Of a stretch of 64,000 bases of DNA, positions 44,420 to 53,010 are shown one piece after another (the stretch's first letter is position 1; each line of letters opens with the position of its first letter). The notes beneath the pieces are model-generated. The model ran no database searches and was not told the DNA's origin. It saw only the letters and a program-made list of their open reading frames with translations. The stretch is from Flavobacterium sp. JAS. GTDB lineage: Bacteria > Bacteroidota > Bacteroidia > Flavobacteriales > Flavobacteriaceae. The position numbers were made by a program, and so were the translations under genes. The stretch spans positions 186,001-250,000 of the forward strand of contig NZ_JAJMOX010000003.1 of the NCBI RefSeq assembly GCF_020991455.1, read 5' to 3'.

Positions 44420-45385
44420 CTAATTCGTCGATTTAGTTACAGTTCCTAATGCAAAATTATTACCTAATTTGAAGCTGCTGTTTCCTTTTACAAGCGTTAC
44501 ATTTTTTATTACAATGGTGTGCTGAACTATGGTTCCGGCGATTTGCGTTGTAACTTCAACTGTTCCGCTTGAACCGTTCCAGGTTTCTTTTACGGCAGGA
44601 TTTGTTGGAGCGATAGCCTGACAGAAATAATCTTTATTTAAAGCAACACCGGTAAGGGTACGATAGACTACGTTGTTTTGTGTTGCACTTATAGTTCCTA
44701 TTCTTGGTTGCCCGGCTGGAGTCGCTTCGTTTTTAAACAGACTTTGATCAAAGTTTTGAAGCATGATGTAAAATGCAGCATTGTAGTTATAAACTTGATT
44801 TAAAAGTGGACATTCTCCAGCTTCCTCCGGTTTCGCAAAAGTTAAAGGAGTAGGTGTTATCGTAATTTTATAATCTCCAAAAATGTATTCTTGCTCAACT
44901 TGTGGTCCCGAAGGTTTTGAAAAAGTTATATTTTTAAAAACAATGTTATGGTTATAACCTGTAACTCGGGTACTACCGTCTACTTCACTTGGAGCGGAGG
45001 TAATTTGCGTAGTAGTTATTTCTATTTTCCCACCAGTTCCTAGCCATTCTTCGATAACATTTGGTGTTTTTGGAGGGATTATACCGCAAATATTTGGTAC
45101 TCCAACTGTACCGTCATAGGCTCTGTAAACAACACGATACTGACTGTCGTCCTTAATGTCGTAAGTTACTGGTAGACCTTCTGGTGTTGGGTTGTTTATA
45201 AGGCTGTTTGGAGCTAATTGCAATAATAATGATTCTCTGTCTTTAAGTTTATAAAGTAAAGTGTTTGTTGTGTCACAGCTTGTAGCAGTAACTTTATCAA
45301 AATCTATAGAATCAACTGTTAAATCGCCATCATCGCAACCATTTAAAAGTAGCGCAAATAAGAGAAGGCATGCATATTTTTTCAT
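44420..45385 (-). CDS. Lipoprotein with an internally duplicated domain
   Basis: 321 aa, lipobox Cys17 (ALLLNGC). Two copies of a ~120-residue unit are visible: (L)VVYRAYDG...CGIIPPKTPNVIEEW with GGKIEITT and HNIVFKNITF, then NVVYRTLTG...FCQAIAPTNPAVKETW with SGTVEVTT and HTIVIKNVTL. A tandem duplication of one exported domain. No function recognised. Probably cell-surface or periplasmic. Confidence 0.75.
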   Translation of the reverse strand: MKKYACLLLFALLLNGCDDGDLTVDSIDFDKVTATSCDTTNTLLYKLKDRESLLLQLAPNSLINNPTPEGLPVTYDIKDDSQYRVVYRAYDGTVGVPNICGIIPPKTPNVIEEWLGTGGKIEITTTQITSAPSEVDGSTRVTGYNHNIVFKNITFSKPSGPQVEQEYIFGDYKITITPTPLTFAKPEEAGECPLLNQVYNYNAAFYIMLQNFDQSLFKNEATPAGQPRIGTISATQNNVVYRTLTGVALNKDYFCQAIAPTNPAVKETWNGSSGTVEVTTQIAGTIVQHTIVIKNVTLVKGNSSFKLGNNFALGTVTKSTN

Positions 45386-45402
45386 CGTAAATTTATTTGG
45401 GT

Positions 45403-45427
45403 CAAAAATAGTGAAAAATTTCGCAAA
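45403..45427 (-). promoter_or_regulatory. Possible promoter of the duplicated-domain lipoprotein
   Basis: Minus strand: TTTG (45427-45424), 13 nt, TATTTTTG (45410-45403), 17 bp before the ATG at 45385. Confidence 0.45.
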
Positions 45428-45458
45428 TGATATTTAAGATTTCATAATTGATATTTCA

Positions 45459-45466
45459 TAACTTTG
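45459..45466 (+). promoter_or_regulatory. -7 box at the cysteine desulfurase start
   Basis: TAACTTTG ends 5 bp before the ATG at 45472; the transcript would be leaderless or nearly so. Confidence 0.45.
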
Positions 45467-45471
45467 CAGCG

Positions 45472-46596
45472 ATGAAAAAAGTATATCTCGACAACGCCTC
45501 TACAACGGCTATGCGCCCTGAAGTTATTCAGGAAATGACTAAAGTTATGACAGAAGATTTTGGTAATCCGTCTTCTACACATAGCTTTGGACGAAATGGA
45601 AAAACTGTTTTAGAACTTTCAAGAAAAAGTATTGCAAAGTATTTAAATTGCTCTGCACAGGAAATTATTTTTACTTCAGGAGGAACTGAAGCGGATAACT
45701 GGATTCTTCGCTCGGCGGTTGAAGACCTTAAAGTCGAGAGAATCATTACTACAAAAATTGAGCATCACGCCGTTTTGCATACGGCGCTGGTATTGCAATT
45801 CGACTATAATACTCAGGTCGATTATGTTAATATTAATCCTGACGGAAGTATTGATTTGACTCATTTGTCGAATTTATTATCAGAAGAAAAAAAGACAATC
45901 GTTAGTTTAATGCATGTAAATAACGAAACCGGAACTATTTTAGATTTAGATAGAGTTGGAGTTATTTGCAAACAATATGGCGTCTTATTTCATTCGGATA
46001 CGGTACAATCTATAGGGAAAACAGAAATCGATTTACAGCAAACACCAGTTGACTTTATAATAGCAAGTGCACATAAATTTCATGGGCCAAAAGGAGTTGG
46101 TTTTGCTTTTGTTCGAAAAAATTCCGGTTTACAGCCTTTAATTTTTGGTGGAGAACAAGAAAAAGGACTTCGCGCAGGGACTGAAGCGGTTCATCAAATT
46201 GCAGGAATGGCAAAAGCCTTATCACTTTCTTATGAAAATTTAGATCAGGAAAGAAAATACATTACTGATTTAAAAATGTATTTGATTGAGCAATTGGAAA
46301 TTCATTTTCCGGGCTTTAGAATCAACGGAAAAAAGGATGATTTTTATAATATTATCAATATCATTTTACCTTTTTCAGCAGATAAAACTTCGATGCTTTT
46401 GTTTAGTTTGGATATGAAAGGAATTGCAGTTTCAAGAGGAAGTGCATGCCAATCCGGAAGTATAAAGCCATCACATGTGCTAAAAGAAATGTTATCAGAG
46501 ACTGATTTGAAATTGCCAAATCTCCGAATTTCATTTAGTCATTACAATACCAAAGAAGATATTGATTGGCTGATTGAGAGTTTGAAAACTGTTTAG
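45472..46596 (+). CDS. Cysteine desulfurase (NifS/IscS-like)
   Basis: 374 aa from the ATG at 45472 (a TTG eight codons upstream lies in the promoter). N-terminal YLDNASTTAMRPEV, PLP Lys in SAHKFHGPKGVG and the catalytic Cys in SRGSACQSGS. Class V aminotransferase fold; removes sulfur from cysteine for Fe-S clusters or tRNA thiolation. No isc/suf genes next to it, so the acceptor cannot be told. Confidence 0.9.
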   Translation: MKKVYLDNASTTAMRPEVIQEMTKVMTEDFGNPSSTHSFGRNGKTVLELSRKSIAKYLNCSAQEIIFTSGGTEADNWILRSAVEDLKVERIITTKIEHHAVLHTALVLQFDYNTQVDYVNINPDGSIDLTHLSNLLSEEKKTIVSLMHVNNETGTILDLDRVGVICKQYGVLFHSDTVQSIGKTEIDLQQTPVDFIIASAHKFHGPKGVGFAFVRKNSGLQPLIFGGEQEKGLRAGTEAVHQIAGMAKALSLSYENLDQERKYITDLKMYLIEQLEIHFPGFRINGKKDDFYNIINIILPFSADKTSMLLFSLDMKGIAVSRGSACQSGSIKPSHVLKEMLSETDLKLPNLRISFSHYNTKEDIDWLIESLKTV

Positions 46597-46654
46597 CTTT
46601 TTTTAGTTGCTAAGGTTCTAAGCAGCTAAGTCACTAAGCTTTTTTTAAAATATT

Positions 46655-46711
46655 CTTCGACTTCGCTCAGAAAGACAATGAAATCTTTTGTCAGACTGAG
46701 CGAAGTCGAAG
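46655..46711. repeat. Perfect 16-bp palindromic intergenic repeat
   Basis: CTTCGACTTCGCTCAG and its exact complement (46655-46670 and 46696-46711), with an inner GACAA/TTGTC pairing. A common Bacteroidota intergenic repeat pattern by memory; may terminate both convergent genes. Confidence 0.8.
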
Positions 46712-46715
46712 TAAA

Positions 46716-47276
46716 TTATTTGCGGATCACTTTTACTTGTGAATCGTTTGTCAACTTTATAATTGTCGAAGGTTTTCCAGCAACTTTATCCTGATTTAGT
46801 TTTACTACATAATCGACACCTTTTATGATTTCCGGATTTATATCCTTGAAAGCGATAGGTGTGGGTTGCCCCGAGATATTAGCCGAAGTTGAAACCAATG
46901 GTTTTTTCATTCGCTCTAATAGTTTAAAACAAAAAGGCTCTTTTACGATTCGAACTCCAAGCGAATTATCTGCTGCAATAATGTTTTTTGCTACATTTCT
47001 GGGTTCATCTAGAATTAAAGTAGTTGGGTTTTCAGATAAATCTAAAATTTGCCACGCAACTTCAGGAATGTTTTTGAAGACATTATACATCATTTTTTCG
47101 CCATTCATCAATACAATCATGCTTTGCGTTTCGGCACGTTGTTTTAATTTATATATTTTGGCAACAGCTTCTGGATTTGTGGCGTCACAGCCAATTCCCC
47201 ATACGGTATCAGTAGGGTACAGAATGATTCCGCCCTCTTTTATGACTTCGTAAGCGTTGATTATTTCCTCGTTCAT
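46716..47276 (-). CDS. tsaC: L-threonylcarbamoyladenylate synthase (TsaC/Sua5-YrdC)
   Basis: 186 aa. YrdC fold with ILYPTDTVWGIGCDA and the KxR motif in YKLKQRAET; STSANISGQPTP also typical. Makes threonylcarbamoyl-AMP for the t6A modification of tRNA. Short type without the Sua5 C-terminal domain. Sits 1 bp downstream of the DUF4422 gene in the surface-glycan cluster, presumably by chance operon membership. Confidence 0.9.
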   Translation of the reverse strand: MNEEIINAYEVIKEGGIILYPTDTVWGIGCDATNPEAVAKIYKLKQRAETQSMIVLMNGEKMMYNVFKNIPEVAWQILDLSENPTTLILDEPRNVAKNIIAADNSLGVRIVKEPFCFKLLERMKKPLVSTSANISGQPTPIAFKDINPEIIKGVDYVVKLNQDKVAGKPSTIIKLTNDSQVKVIRK

Positions 47277-47277
47277 T

Positions 47278-48042
47278 TTATAAATCTATTATTTTATATG
47301 ACGGAACTCCTTTAATTTTAAATTTGTTGTGGTACATATAAAGGTTAATCAATCTCTCTGAAATAAAGCCAAAAATTCTGGCTTGATAAGCATCTTCTGG
47401 AATTGTAATTCTGGATTCAAGTTCAAAAAGAATTGAGAATAACCAGCTGTAGTAGGCATCAAATTTCTCTTTAGAGGAAATCATCATGTTCCCAATATGA
47501 AATGTCGTTCCTTCATCTAAAAACGAAACAATGCTATCTTTATATTCCGGATATTTCTCCAAAATTATCTTTTTAGTCAAATCCCAATCTTCAAGACGAT
47601 GATCGTCACAATAGTTTTGGGTCAAAGTAGTATCTTTGAATGTGTATGGTTTACACATAATTACATCATATTCTGAAAGAACAGAAGCTATTTTTTTCTC
47701 TAATTTTTCAGAAGAAGTATTGTATAATTTGGTATTTTTAAAATCCTCAGTTTTGATTTTCTTCTGTGCAGAAGGTTTCAAATTATACCAATCACTATAA
47801 AAGTTTAAATATCTTCTATAATGACAAATACCTACATAATCAGCATCTTTTACGTTTTTCCAAATCCAGTATGCGGCTGTTAATTCGCAATAATTACCAT
47901 TTTTTGCAGAGATATTGTCAAGCGTATTGTCTCTTAAAATAGTTGCCGTAATAGGCTCATTTGTTCCAACCTGAATAGGAACGAGTACTTCATTTGCTAA
48001 TAAAGGATCTTCTTTATGAGTAACAACAAAAATTTTAATCAT
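47278..48042 (-). CDS. DUF4422 glycosyltransferase-like protein
   Basis: 254 aa. DUF4422 family features: IFVVTHKED at the start, YVGICHYRRYLNF, and a FHIGNMMISSKEKFDAYY segment. These are putative glycosyltransferases of exopolysaccharide and LPS clusters. Overlaps glf by 8 bp, which supports use of a UDP-Galf donor, though this is inference. Confidence 0.82.
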   Translation of the reverse strand: MIKIFVVTHKEDPLLANEVLVPIQVGTNEPITATILRDNTLDNISAKNGNYCELTAAYWIWKNVKDADYVGICHYRRYLNFYSDWYNLKPSAQKKIKTEDFKNTKLYNTSSEKLEKKIASVLSEYDVIMCKPYTFKDTTLTQNYCDDHRLEDWDLTKKIILEKYPEYKDSIVSFLDEGTTFHIGNMMISSKEKFDAYYSWLFSILFELESRITIPEDAYQARIFGFISERLINLYMYHNKFKIKGVPSYKIIDL

Positions 48043-49147
48043 TTTTAAATTCTTTTTTAGTTCTTGTTAAGGCCATAGCAATTACCTGATGCATATCATA
48101 ATATTTGTATTCAGATAATCTTCCTCCAAATATTACATTTTCTTCTTTTAGAGATAGTTCTTTGTATTCTTCAAACAGCGCTTGGTTTTTATCATCATTT
48201 ATAGGATAAAAAGCTTCATTTGACGGATTCCATTCCTGCGGATATTCTTTAGTAATAACCGTTTTGCTTTGTTTGCCAAATTCAAAATGTTTATGCTCGA
48301 TTATTCTGGTAAAATCATAACTGGCATCATTATAATTAACGACAGCATTTCCTTGAAAATTGTCTGTATCCAGAACTTCGTTTTCAAAATGAAGCGATCT
48401 GTATTCTAAAACCCCTAATTTATAATCGAAATATTCATCGATTTTTCCAGAATAAACAATCTTATCAGCAAGGGCATTAAATTTTTCCCTGTCCGAAAAA
48501 TAATCAGTGTTGGTAACCACTTCAATACCTTCAAGTAAACCTTCGATTAGTTTATTGTATCCGCCAATTGGGATTCCCTGATATTTATCGTTAAAATAAT
48601 TATTATCAAAAGTAAACCTAACCGGAAGTCTCTTGATAATAAAAGCCGGTAATTCAGTAGCTTTTCTTCCCCACTGTTTTTCGGTATATTCTTTAATGAA
48701 ATTATCGTAAATGTCTTTTCCAACAAGACTTAAAGCCTGTTCTTCGAGATTTTGTGGGTTTTCAACACCATAAATGGCTATTTGTTCATCAATCTTTGCT
48801 TTCGCTTCCTGAGGTGTTTTTGTGCCCCAAAGCTGATAAAAAGTATTCATGTTAAAAGGTAAATTGTATAATTTTCCTTTTGCTAATGCCATTGGAGAAT
48901 TGGTAAAATTATTAAATTCAACAAATTGATTTACATAATCCCACAATCCTTTATCGTTTGTATGAAATATGTGAGCACCGTATTTATGAACATTAATTCC
49001 TTCAATATTTTCACAATATACATTTCCTCCGGTATGTTCTCTTTTGTCAATAACCAGACATTTTTTACCTGCTTTTGTTGCCTCATATGTGAAAACACTT
49101 CCAAAGAGTCCCGATCCAATTATTAAATAATCATATTGCTTTTTCAT
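48035..49147 (-). CDS. glf: UDP-galactopyranose mutase
   Basis: 370 aa. FAD-binding YLIIGSGLFGSVFTYEA followed by KREHTGGNVY, and KQWGRKATELP, RLPVRFTFDNNYF and FGGRLSEYKYYDMHQVI. Interconverts UDP-galactopyranose and UDP-galactofuranose in the cytosol, so the glycan made here probably contains Galf. First gene of glf-DUF4422-tsaC on the minus strand. Confidence 0.93.
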   Translation of the reverse strand: MKKQYDYLIIGSGLFGSVFTYEATKAGKKCLVIDKREHTGGNVYCENIEGINVHKYGAHIFHTNDKGLWDYVNQFVEFNNFTNSPMALAKGKLYNLPFNMNTFYQLWGTKTPQEAKAKIDEQIAIYGVENPQNLEEQALSLVGKDIYDNFIKEYTEKQWGRKATELPAFIIKRLPVRFTFDNNYFNDKYQGIPIGGYNKLIEGLLEGIEVVTNTDYFSDREKFNALADKIVYSGKIDEYFDYKLGVLEYRSLHFENEVLDTDNFQGNAVVNYNDASYDFTRIIEHKHFEFGKQSKTVITKEYPQEWNPSNEAFYPINDDKNQALFEEYKELSLKEENVIFGGRLSEYKYYDMHQVIAMALTRTKKEFKND

Positions 49148-49190
49148 GGCGTAAAAATAGATATTAATTAATAAAATGCAACAGATTTTG

Positions 49191-49225
49191 TAAAAGCATC
49201 AATGACACGAAAAATGTAAGATATT
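49191..49225 (+). repeat. Partial duplicate of the glycosyltransferase 5' end
   Basis: TAAAAGCATCAATGA at 49191-49205 is identical to 49424-49438, and the flanks (CGAAAAATGTAAGATATT against GGAAAAATACAAGTAGGATATT) remain similar. The copy stops after ATG ACA CGA AAA ATG, so it is not a gene. The rest of the 287-bp gap 49148-49434 holds no clear gene. Confidence 0.55.
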
Positions 49226-49403
49226 CCCGAAATGACAGGAATGTAGTATGAAATAAAAGAATGTAAAAGCGCGTTCTGAGAATTGGAAATCTAAGTTTAA
49301 ACATTGCACACAACAAGCTATTTTAAGAACTTTTAGACATGTGGTTTAAATATGGATCTAAAATAAAATTAGGATTTTTTTAACAAAAATAGAGATAAAG
49401 TAG

Positions 49404-49411
49404 TAAATTTG
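49404..49411 (+). promoter_or_regulatory. -7 box before the glycosyltransferase
   Basis: TAAATTTG matches TAnnTTTG and overlaps the GTG at 49411, which argues that translation starts at the ATG at 49435 instead. Confidence 0.4.
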
Positions 49412-49434
49412 TGTCAAATTTCATAAAAGCATCA

Positions 49435-50319
49435 ATGATAGGAAAAATACAAGTAGGATATTTAGTTTCCTACGATTATGAGTTGTTAAAAAATGCAATT
49501 CCAACAGTTTATAAAGAGGCAGATACCATTTTTTTAGCAATTGACAGCAATAGAAAGACCTGGAAAGGGGAGTCTATAGGAATTAAAGATGATTTTTTTA
49601 AATGGATTGAAGACTTTGATGTTCAAAAAAAAATAGTCATATATGAAGAGGAGTTCTATGTTCAGGGACTTACTACAATGGAGTGCGAAATACGGGAACG
49701 TAAAATGCTTGCTCATAAAATGGGAATTGGAAATTGGTTAATTCAACTGGATTCTGATGAATATTTTTATGACTTTAGTAAGTTCGTTTCTTTTCTTAAA
49801 TCAAAAAATGATTTGCTGATAAATCCTCAGGACAAGTTAGTTCAGATATGTGGTTTTAAAATTAATCTATATAAATATGTAGATCAGGGTGTTTTGTATG
49901 TGGATAAACTGGATAAATTTATGATTGCAACAAACTATCCAAATTATAAAGTAGGAAGACATGGCAAATGTCGTTCGATTTATACTGATTCTGTTGCTCT
50001 ACACGATTGCTTGTCCCGTTCAAGAGAAGATTTGGTTCAAAAACTTGAAAATTGGGGACATAATGATGAGATCAATAAAACTGAATTTATGAGTAAATGG
50101 GATTCGGTTACGTTTTCTAATTACAAAGAAATTCGTGGTTTTTTCTATTTAGATCCAATGCATTGGAAAACAGTAGAATTTATGGAAGGAAAATCTCTTC
50201 AGGAATTGTTAAGCAATTTTAAATTAACGAATAAAATTAACGTTGGAAAATTCTTTTTATTAAAAAAGAACTTTGGACAGTGGTTTAAGTTTCTTATGAA
50301 AAAAAAGATTAGGCCTTAA
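49435..50319 (+). CDS. Glycosyltransferase (GT2-like)
   Basis: 294 aa from the ATG at 49435; the GTG eight codons upstream lies in a -7 box. GT-A-like traits: IQVGYLVSYDYELLKNAIPT and the metal-binding LIQLDSDEYFYDF. Family 2-related sugar transferase; donor and acceptor unknown. Convergent with the GT1 gene, overlapping by 4 bp. Confidence 0.7.
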   Translation: MIGKIQVGYLVSYDYELLKNAIPTVYKEADTIFLAIDSNRKTWKGESIGIKDDFFKWIEDFDVQKKIVIYEEEFYVQGLTTMECEIRERKMLAHKMGIGNWLIQLDSDEYFYDFSKFVSFLKSKNDLLINPQDKLVQICGFKINLYKYVDQGVLYVDKLDKFMIATNYPNYKVGRHGKCRSIYTDSVALHDCLSRSREDLVQKLENWGHNDEINKTEFMSKWDSVTFSNYKEIRGFFYLDPMHWKTVEFMEGKSLQELLSNFKLTNKINVGKFFLLKKNFGQWFKFLMKKKIRP

Positions 50320-51392
50320 TACAAAATTTGTTTATACACATCTAAATAACTAGCAGCTGCAATTTTCCAATCGAAACTTGCAGCTCTTTTTTTCAAAAGA
50401 GTTTCTATCTCATTTTTATTGGTGTCAAAATGATTTAATCCGTCAAAAAGTACATTTTTCATATACTCCGGATCAAAATTTGTCCAGTAATTAGAAATAT
50501 CACCTCCAATTTCAGGCAATGAAGTTTTATCAGATAAAAATATAGGTTTACCAAAACTCATAGCTTCAATTGGCGGAAGTCCAAAACCTTCCCGAATTGA
50601 TGGAAAAAGAAAGGCAGTACAGTTTTTCATATAAAACTGTTTTCCTTCATCAGATATTTTTCCAGTCAAAAAAACCTGATTGCTCAAACCATTGTCATCA
50701 ATTAATTTCCTGATTTCTTCACCATATTTTTTATTGTTATTTCCGGAAATAATTAAATTGAAATCTTTTATTAGTTTCATCATATTAATGATTGAACCGT
50801 AATTTTTTCTTTCAATAAAATCTCCAATCGTGAAAAAAAAAGGTTTGTCTACAGGAATATTGCTTGTAAAAGATGAAGTATCTAAAAGTGTTGAAATTGG
50901 GTTTCCGTTATAAATAATATATTCCGGAACATTTGGTACATCAAAATGTTCATGCGTATGTTTTTTAGCAAATTCTGAAATGTAAGTAATTGCACTAGAT
51001 CTTTCCAGTTTTGCTTTAAAAAGCTTGTTCAATCTATGATCTTTGTCTGCAGAAACTTCTTCAACAAAATGAATATCATGAACCGTTAACAAATATTTAT
51101 TGGTGCGAAAAGGCTCAACTTTAATGTTCTGGTTTACAGAATGCCATAAATCATATTTTTTTCGAATTCGGAACAACGGATGTCTTGAAAGGCTGTTGTA
51201 TTTATGGTACTTAAATTTGTCTTTAAATTCTTCTTTAAGAAGCTCTGGTTTTGAGCTGTTTAAAGTTAATTCCAGATCATTAAAATCTAATGAAGCCAAT
51301 CCTTTAATTAATTCATAATTAAAAGTTCCCAAGCCACTTGCCCTGTTGTTTATATTATGAGTTTCTAAAAAAACACTCTTTTGATGCGACAT
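50316..51392 (-). CDS. Glycosyltransferase family 1 (GT4-type)
   Basis: 358 aa, GT-B fold. C-terminal donor-binding region AFLFPSIREGFGLPPIEAMSFGKPI with the EX7E motif, preceded by FFFTIGDFIERKNY and QVFLTGKISDEG. Retaining sugar transferase, probably for LPS or exopolysaccharide. Divergent from the Kdo-kinase-like gene. Confidence 0.85.
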   Translation of the reverse strand: MSHQKSVFLETHNINNRASGLGTFNYELIKGLASLDFNDLELTLNSSKPELLKEEFKDKFKYHKYNSLSRHPLFRIRKKYDLWHSVNQNIKVEPFRTNKYLLTVHDIHFVEEVSADKDHRLNKLFKAKLERSSAITYISEFAKKHTHEHFDVPNVPEYIIYNGNPISTLLDTSSFTSNIPVDKPFFFTIGDFIERKNYGSIINMMKLIKDFNLIISGNNNKKYGEEIRKLIDDNGLSNQVFLTGKISDEGKQFYMKNCTAFLFPSIREGFGLPPIEAMSFGKPIFLSDKTSLPEIGGDISNYWTNFDPEYMKNVLFDGLNHFDTNKNEIETLLKKRAASFDWKIAAASYLDVYKQILY

Positions 51393-51475
51393 CCTTTATT
51401 TTTTTTACGAAAATACAATATTAATTTGAAGTCTTAAATTGTATACGTATTTTTGTTGGTTATAAAAATCTACTG

Positions 51476-52243
51476 ATGAATTTTAAGGTAAATCCCATTT
51501 TTGAAAATAGCACGGTGTCAATTCTTGACAAAATTAAAACGTTTAATTCTTCAGGAGAATTATTTGGAAATGGAGATCGTAATAAGATTAAGTTGTTTGA
51601 TCTTAACGGAAAAACGGTCAACATTAAATCGTTTAAAATTCCGAATATCGTTAATAAAATTGCGTATAAGTATTTTCGAAAATCAAAAGCAAAACGATCT
51701 TTTGAATTTGCTACCATTTTATTAGAGAAGAATATAGGTACACCACAACCTATTGCATTTCTTGAAAATTTTAATCTTATCGGATTAAAAGACAGTTATT
51801 ATGTAAGCGAGCATTTGATAACAGAATTAACGTATCGCGAATTGGTTGAAATTCCTGATTATCCGGATCACGACAATATATTGAGACAGTTTACGAAGTT
51901 TACTTTTGATTTGCACGAAAAAGGAGTAGAGTTCCTGGACCATTCTCCGGGAAATACGTTAATCAAAAAGGGTGTTGAAAATAAATACGAATTCTTTTTG
52001 GTTGATTTAAACAGAATGAATTTTCATGCTGCAATGAGTTTTGAGCAACGCATGAATAATTTTAGTCGTTTAACACCACAAAAAGGAATGATTGCAATAA
52101 TGAGCAACGAATATTCGAAGTTTTATAAGGAGAAAACTGAGGCTGAAATTTTTGAAAAAATGTGGCAGGCAACGTCTGATTTTCAAGAAGGATTTGCGAA
52201 AAAGAAAAGACTTAAAAAGAAGCTGAAATTCTGGAAATCTTAG
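51476..52243 (+). CDS. Lipopolysaccharide kinase (Kdo/WaaP-like)
   Basis: 255 aa. Protein-kinase-like fold: GDRNKIKLFDLNGKTVNIKSF with a candidate ATP-binding Lys, catalytic-loop FLDHSPGNTLI and the metal-binding VDLNRM. Kdo/WaaP family kinases phosphorylate inner-core sugars. Sits among glycosyltransferases, so an LPS core target is plausible. Convergent with the next gene, 4-bp overlap. Confidence 0.8.
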   Translation: MNFKVNPIFENSTVSILDKIKTFNSSGELFGNGDRNKIKLFDLNGKTVNIKSFKIPNIVNKIAYKYFRKSKAKRSFEFATILLEKNIGTPQPIAFLENFNLIGLKDSYYVSEHLITELTYRELVEIPDYPDHDNILRQFTKFTFDLHEKGVEFLDHSPGNTLIKKGVENKYEFFLVDLNRMNFHAAMSFEQRMNNFSRLTPQKGMIAIMSNEYSKFYKEKTEAEIFEKMWQATSDFQEGFAKKKRLKKKLKFWKS

Positions 52244-53010
52244 TTTTTTGCTTTGATTTTTTTAAGTTCCTGAAAACGTACGGCAACACTTAAAGCATTT
52301 AAGTAGCAAATTATAACTCCTTTTTTACCGTCCAGAAAACCAAAACGAACCAGATATTGATTCAGAAATTGATACGCGGGACGAATATAAAAATGAAAAA
52401 AATTGGGAGAAGTTTTTTTTAAAACTTCTTCCTGAGCTTTTAATTGTCCGTAGAAAACCATTTTTTGCTTATAATCATCATAATTCGAATACGAATGATG
52501 AATAAGCCTGTTTTTCAGTTTTCCGATTTTCCCGTTTACGATTAGTTTCTCGTGAACGATTTTCTTGATATTATAACTGGCATTTTCTTTCTTGAAAAGT
52601 CTGATAATTTTATCAGTTTGCCATCCGCTAAAGCGTAATTTTTTATTTTCGAACATAAAATTTCGACGCATATAATACGCTGCAGCACTATTTTGCTGAT
52701 TGATTACAAAGCTAATTTCTTGCTGTAATTCAGGTGTTATTCTTTCATCTGCATCCATAAAAAGAACCCATGAATTTGAGGCTAAACTCAAAGCATAATT
52801 GCGTTGACAAGCAAAGTTGTCGAAAGCACGCTGTACAACTTTTACGTTTTCGTATGAAGCTGCTATTTCGAAGGTTTTATCTGTACTGAAAGAATCGACA
52901 ACGATAATTTCATCGGCGAAAGCCAAATGATCGAGAACAGTTTTTATATTTTGTTCCTCATTATAGGTAATTACCAATGCCGTTAAAAGTTGTTTTTCTG
53001 ATAAAATCAT
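52240..53010 (-). CDS. Glycosyltransferase family 2 (WaaE-like)
   Basis: 256 aa. GT-A start TALVITYNEEQNIKTVLDHL, EIIVVDSFSTDKTFEIA and the DXD-like SWVLFMDADERITPE; a C-terminal FHFYIRPAYQFLNQYLVRFG as in LPS core glucosyltransferases (WaaE/KdtX type). Follows the heptosyltransferase-like gene with a 4-bp overlap. Confidence 0.87.
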   Translation of the reverse strand: MILSEKQLLTALVITYNEEQNIKTVLDHLAFADEIIVVDSFSTDKTFEIAASYENVKVVQRAFDNFACQRNYALSLASNSWVLFMDADERITPELQQEISFVINQQNSAAAYYMRRNFMFENKKLRFSGWQTDKIIRLFKKENASYNIKKIVHEKLIVNGKIGKLKNRLIHHSYSNYDDYKQKMVFYGQLKAQEEVLKKTSPNFFHFYIRPAYQFLNQYLVRFGFLDGKKGVIICYLNALSVAVRFQELKKIKAKN

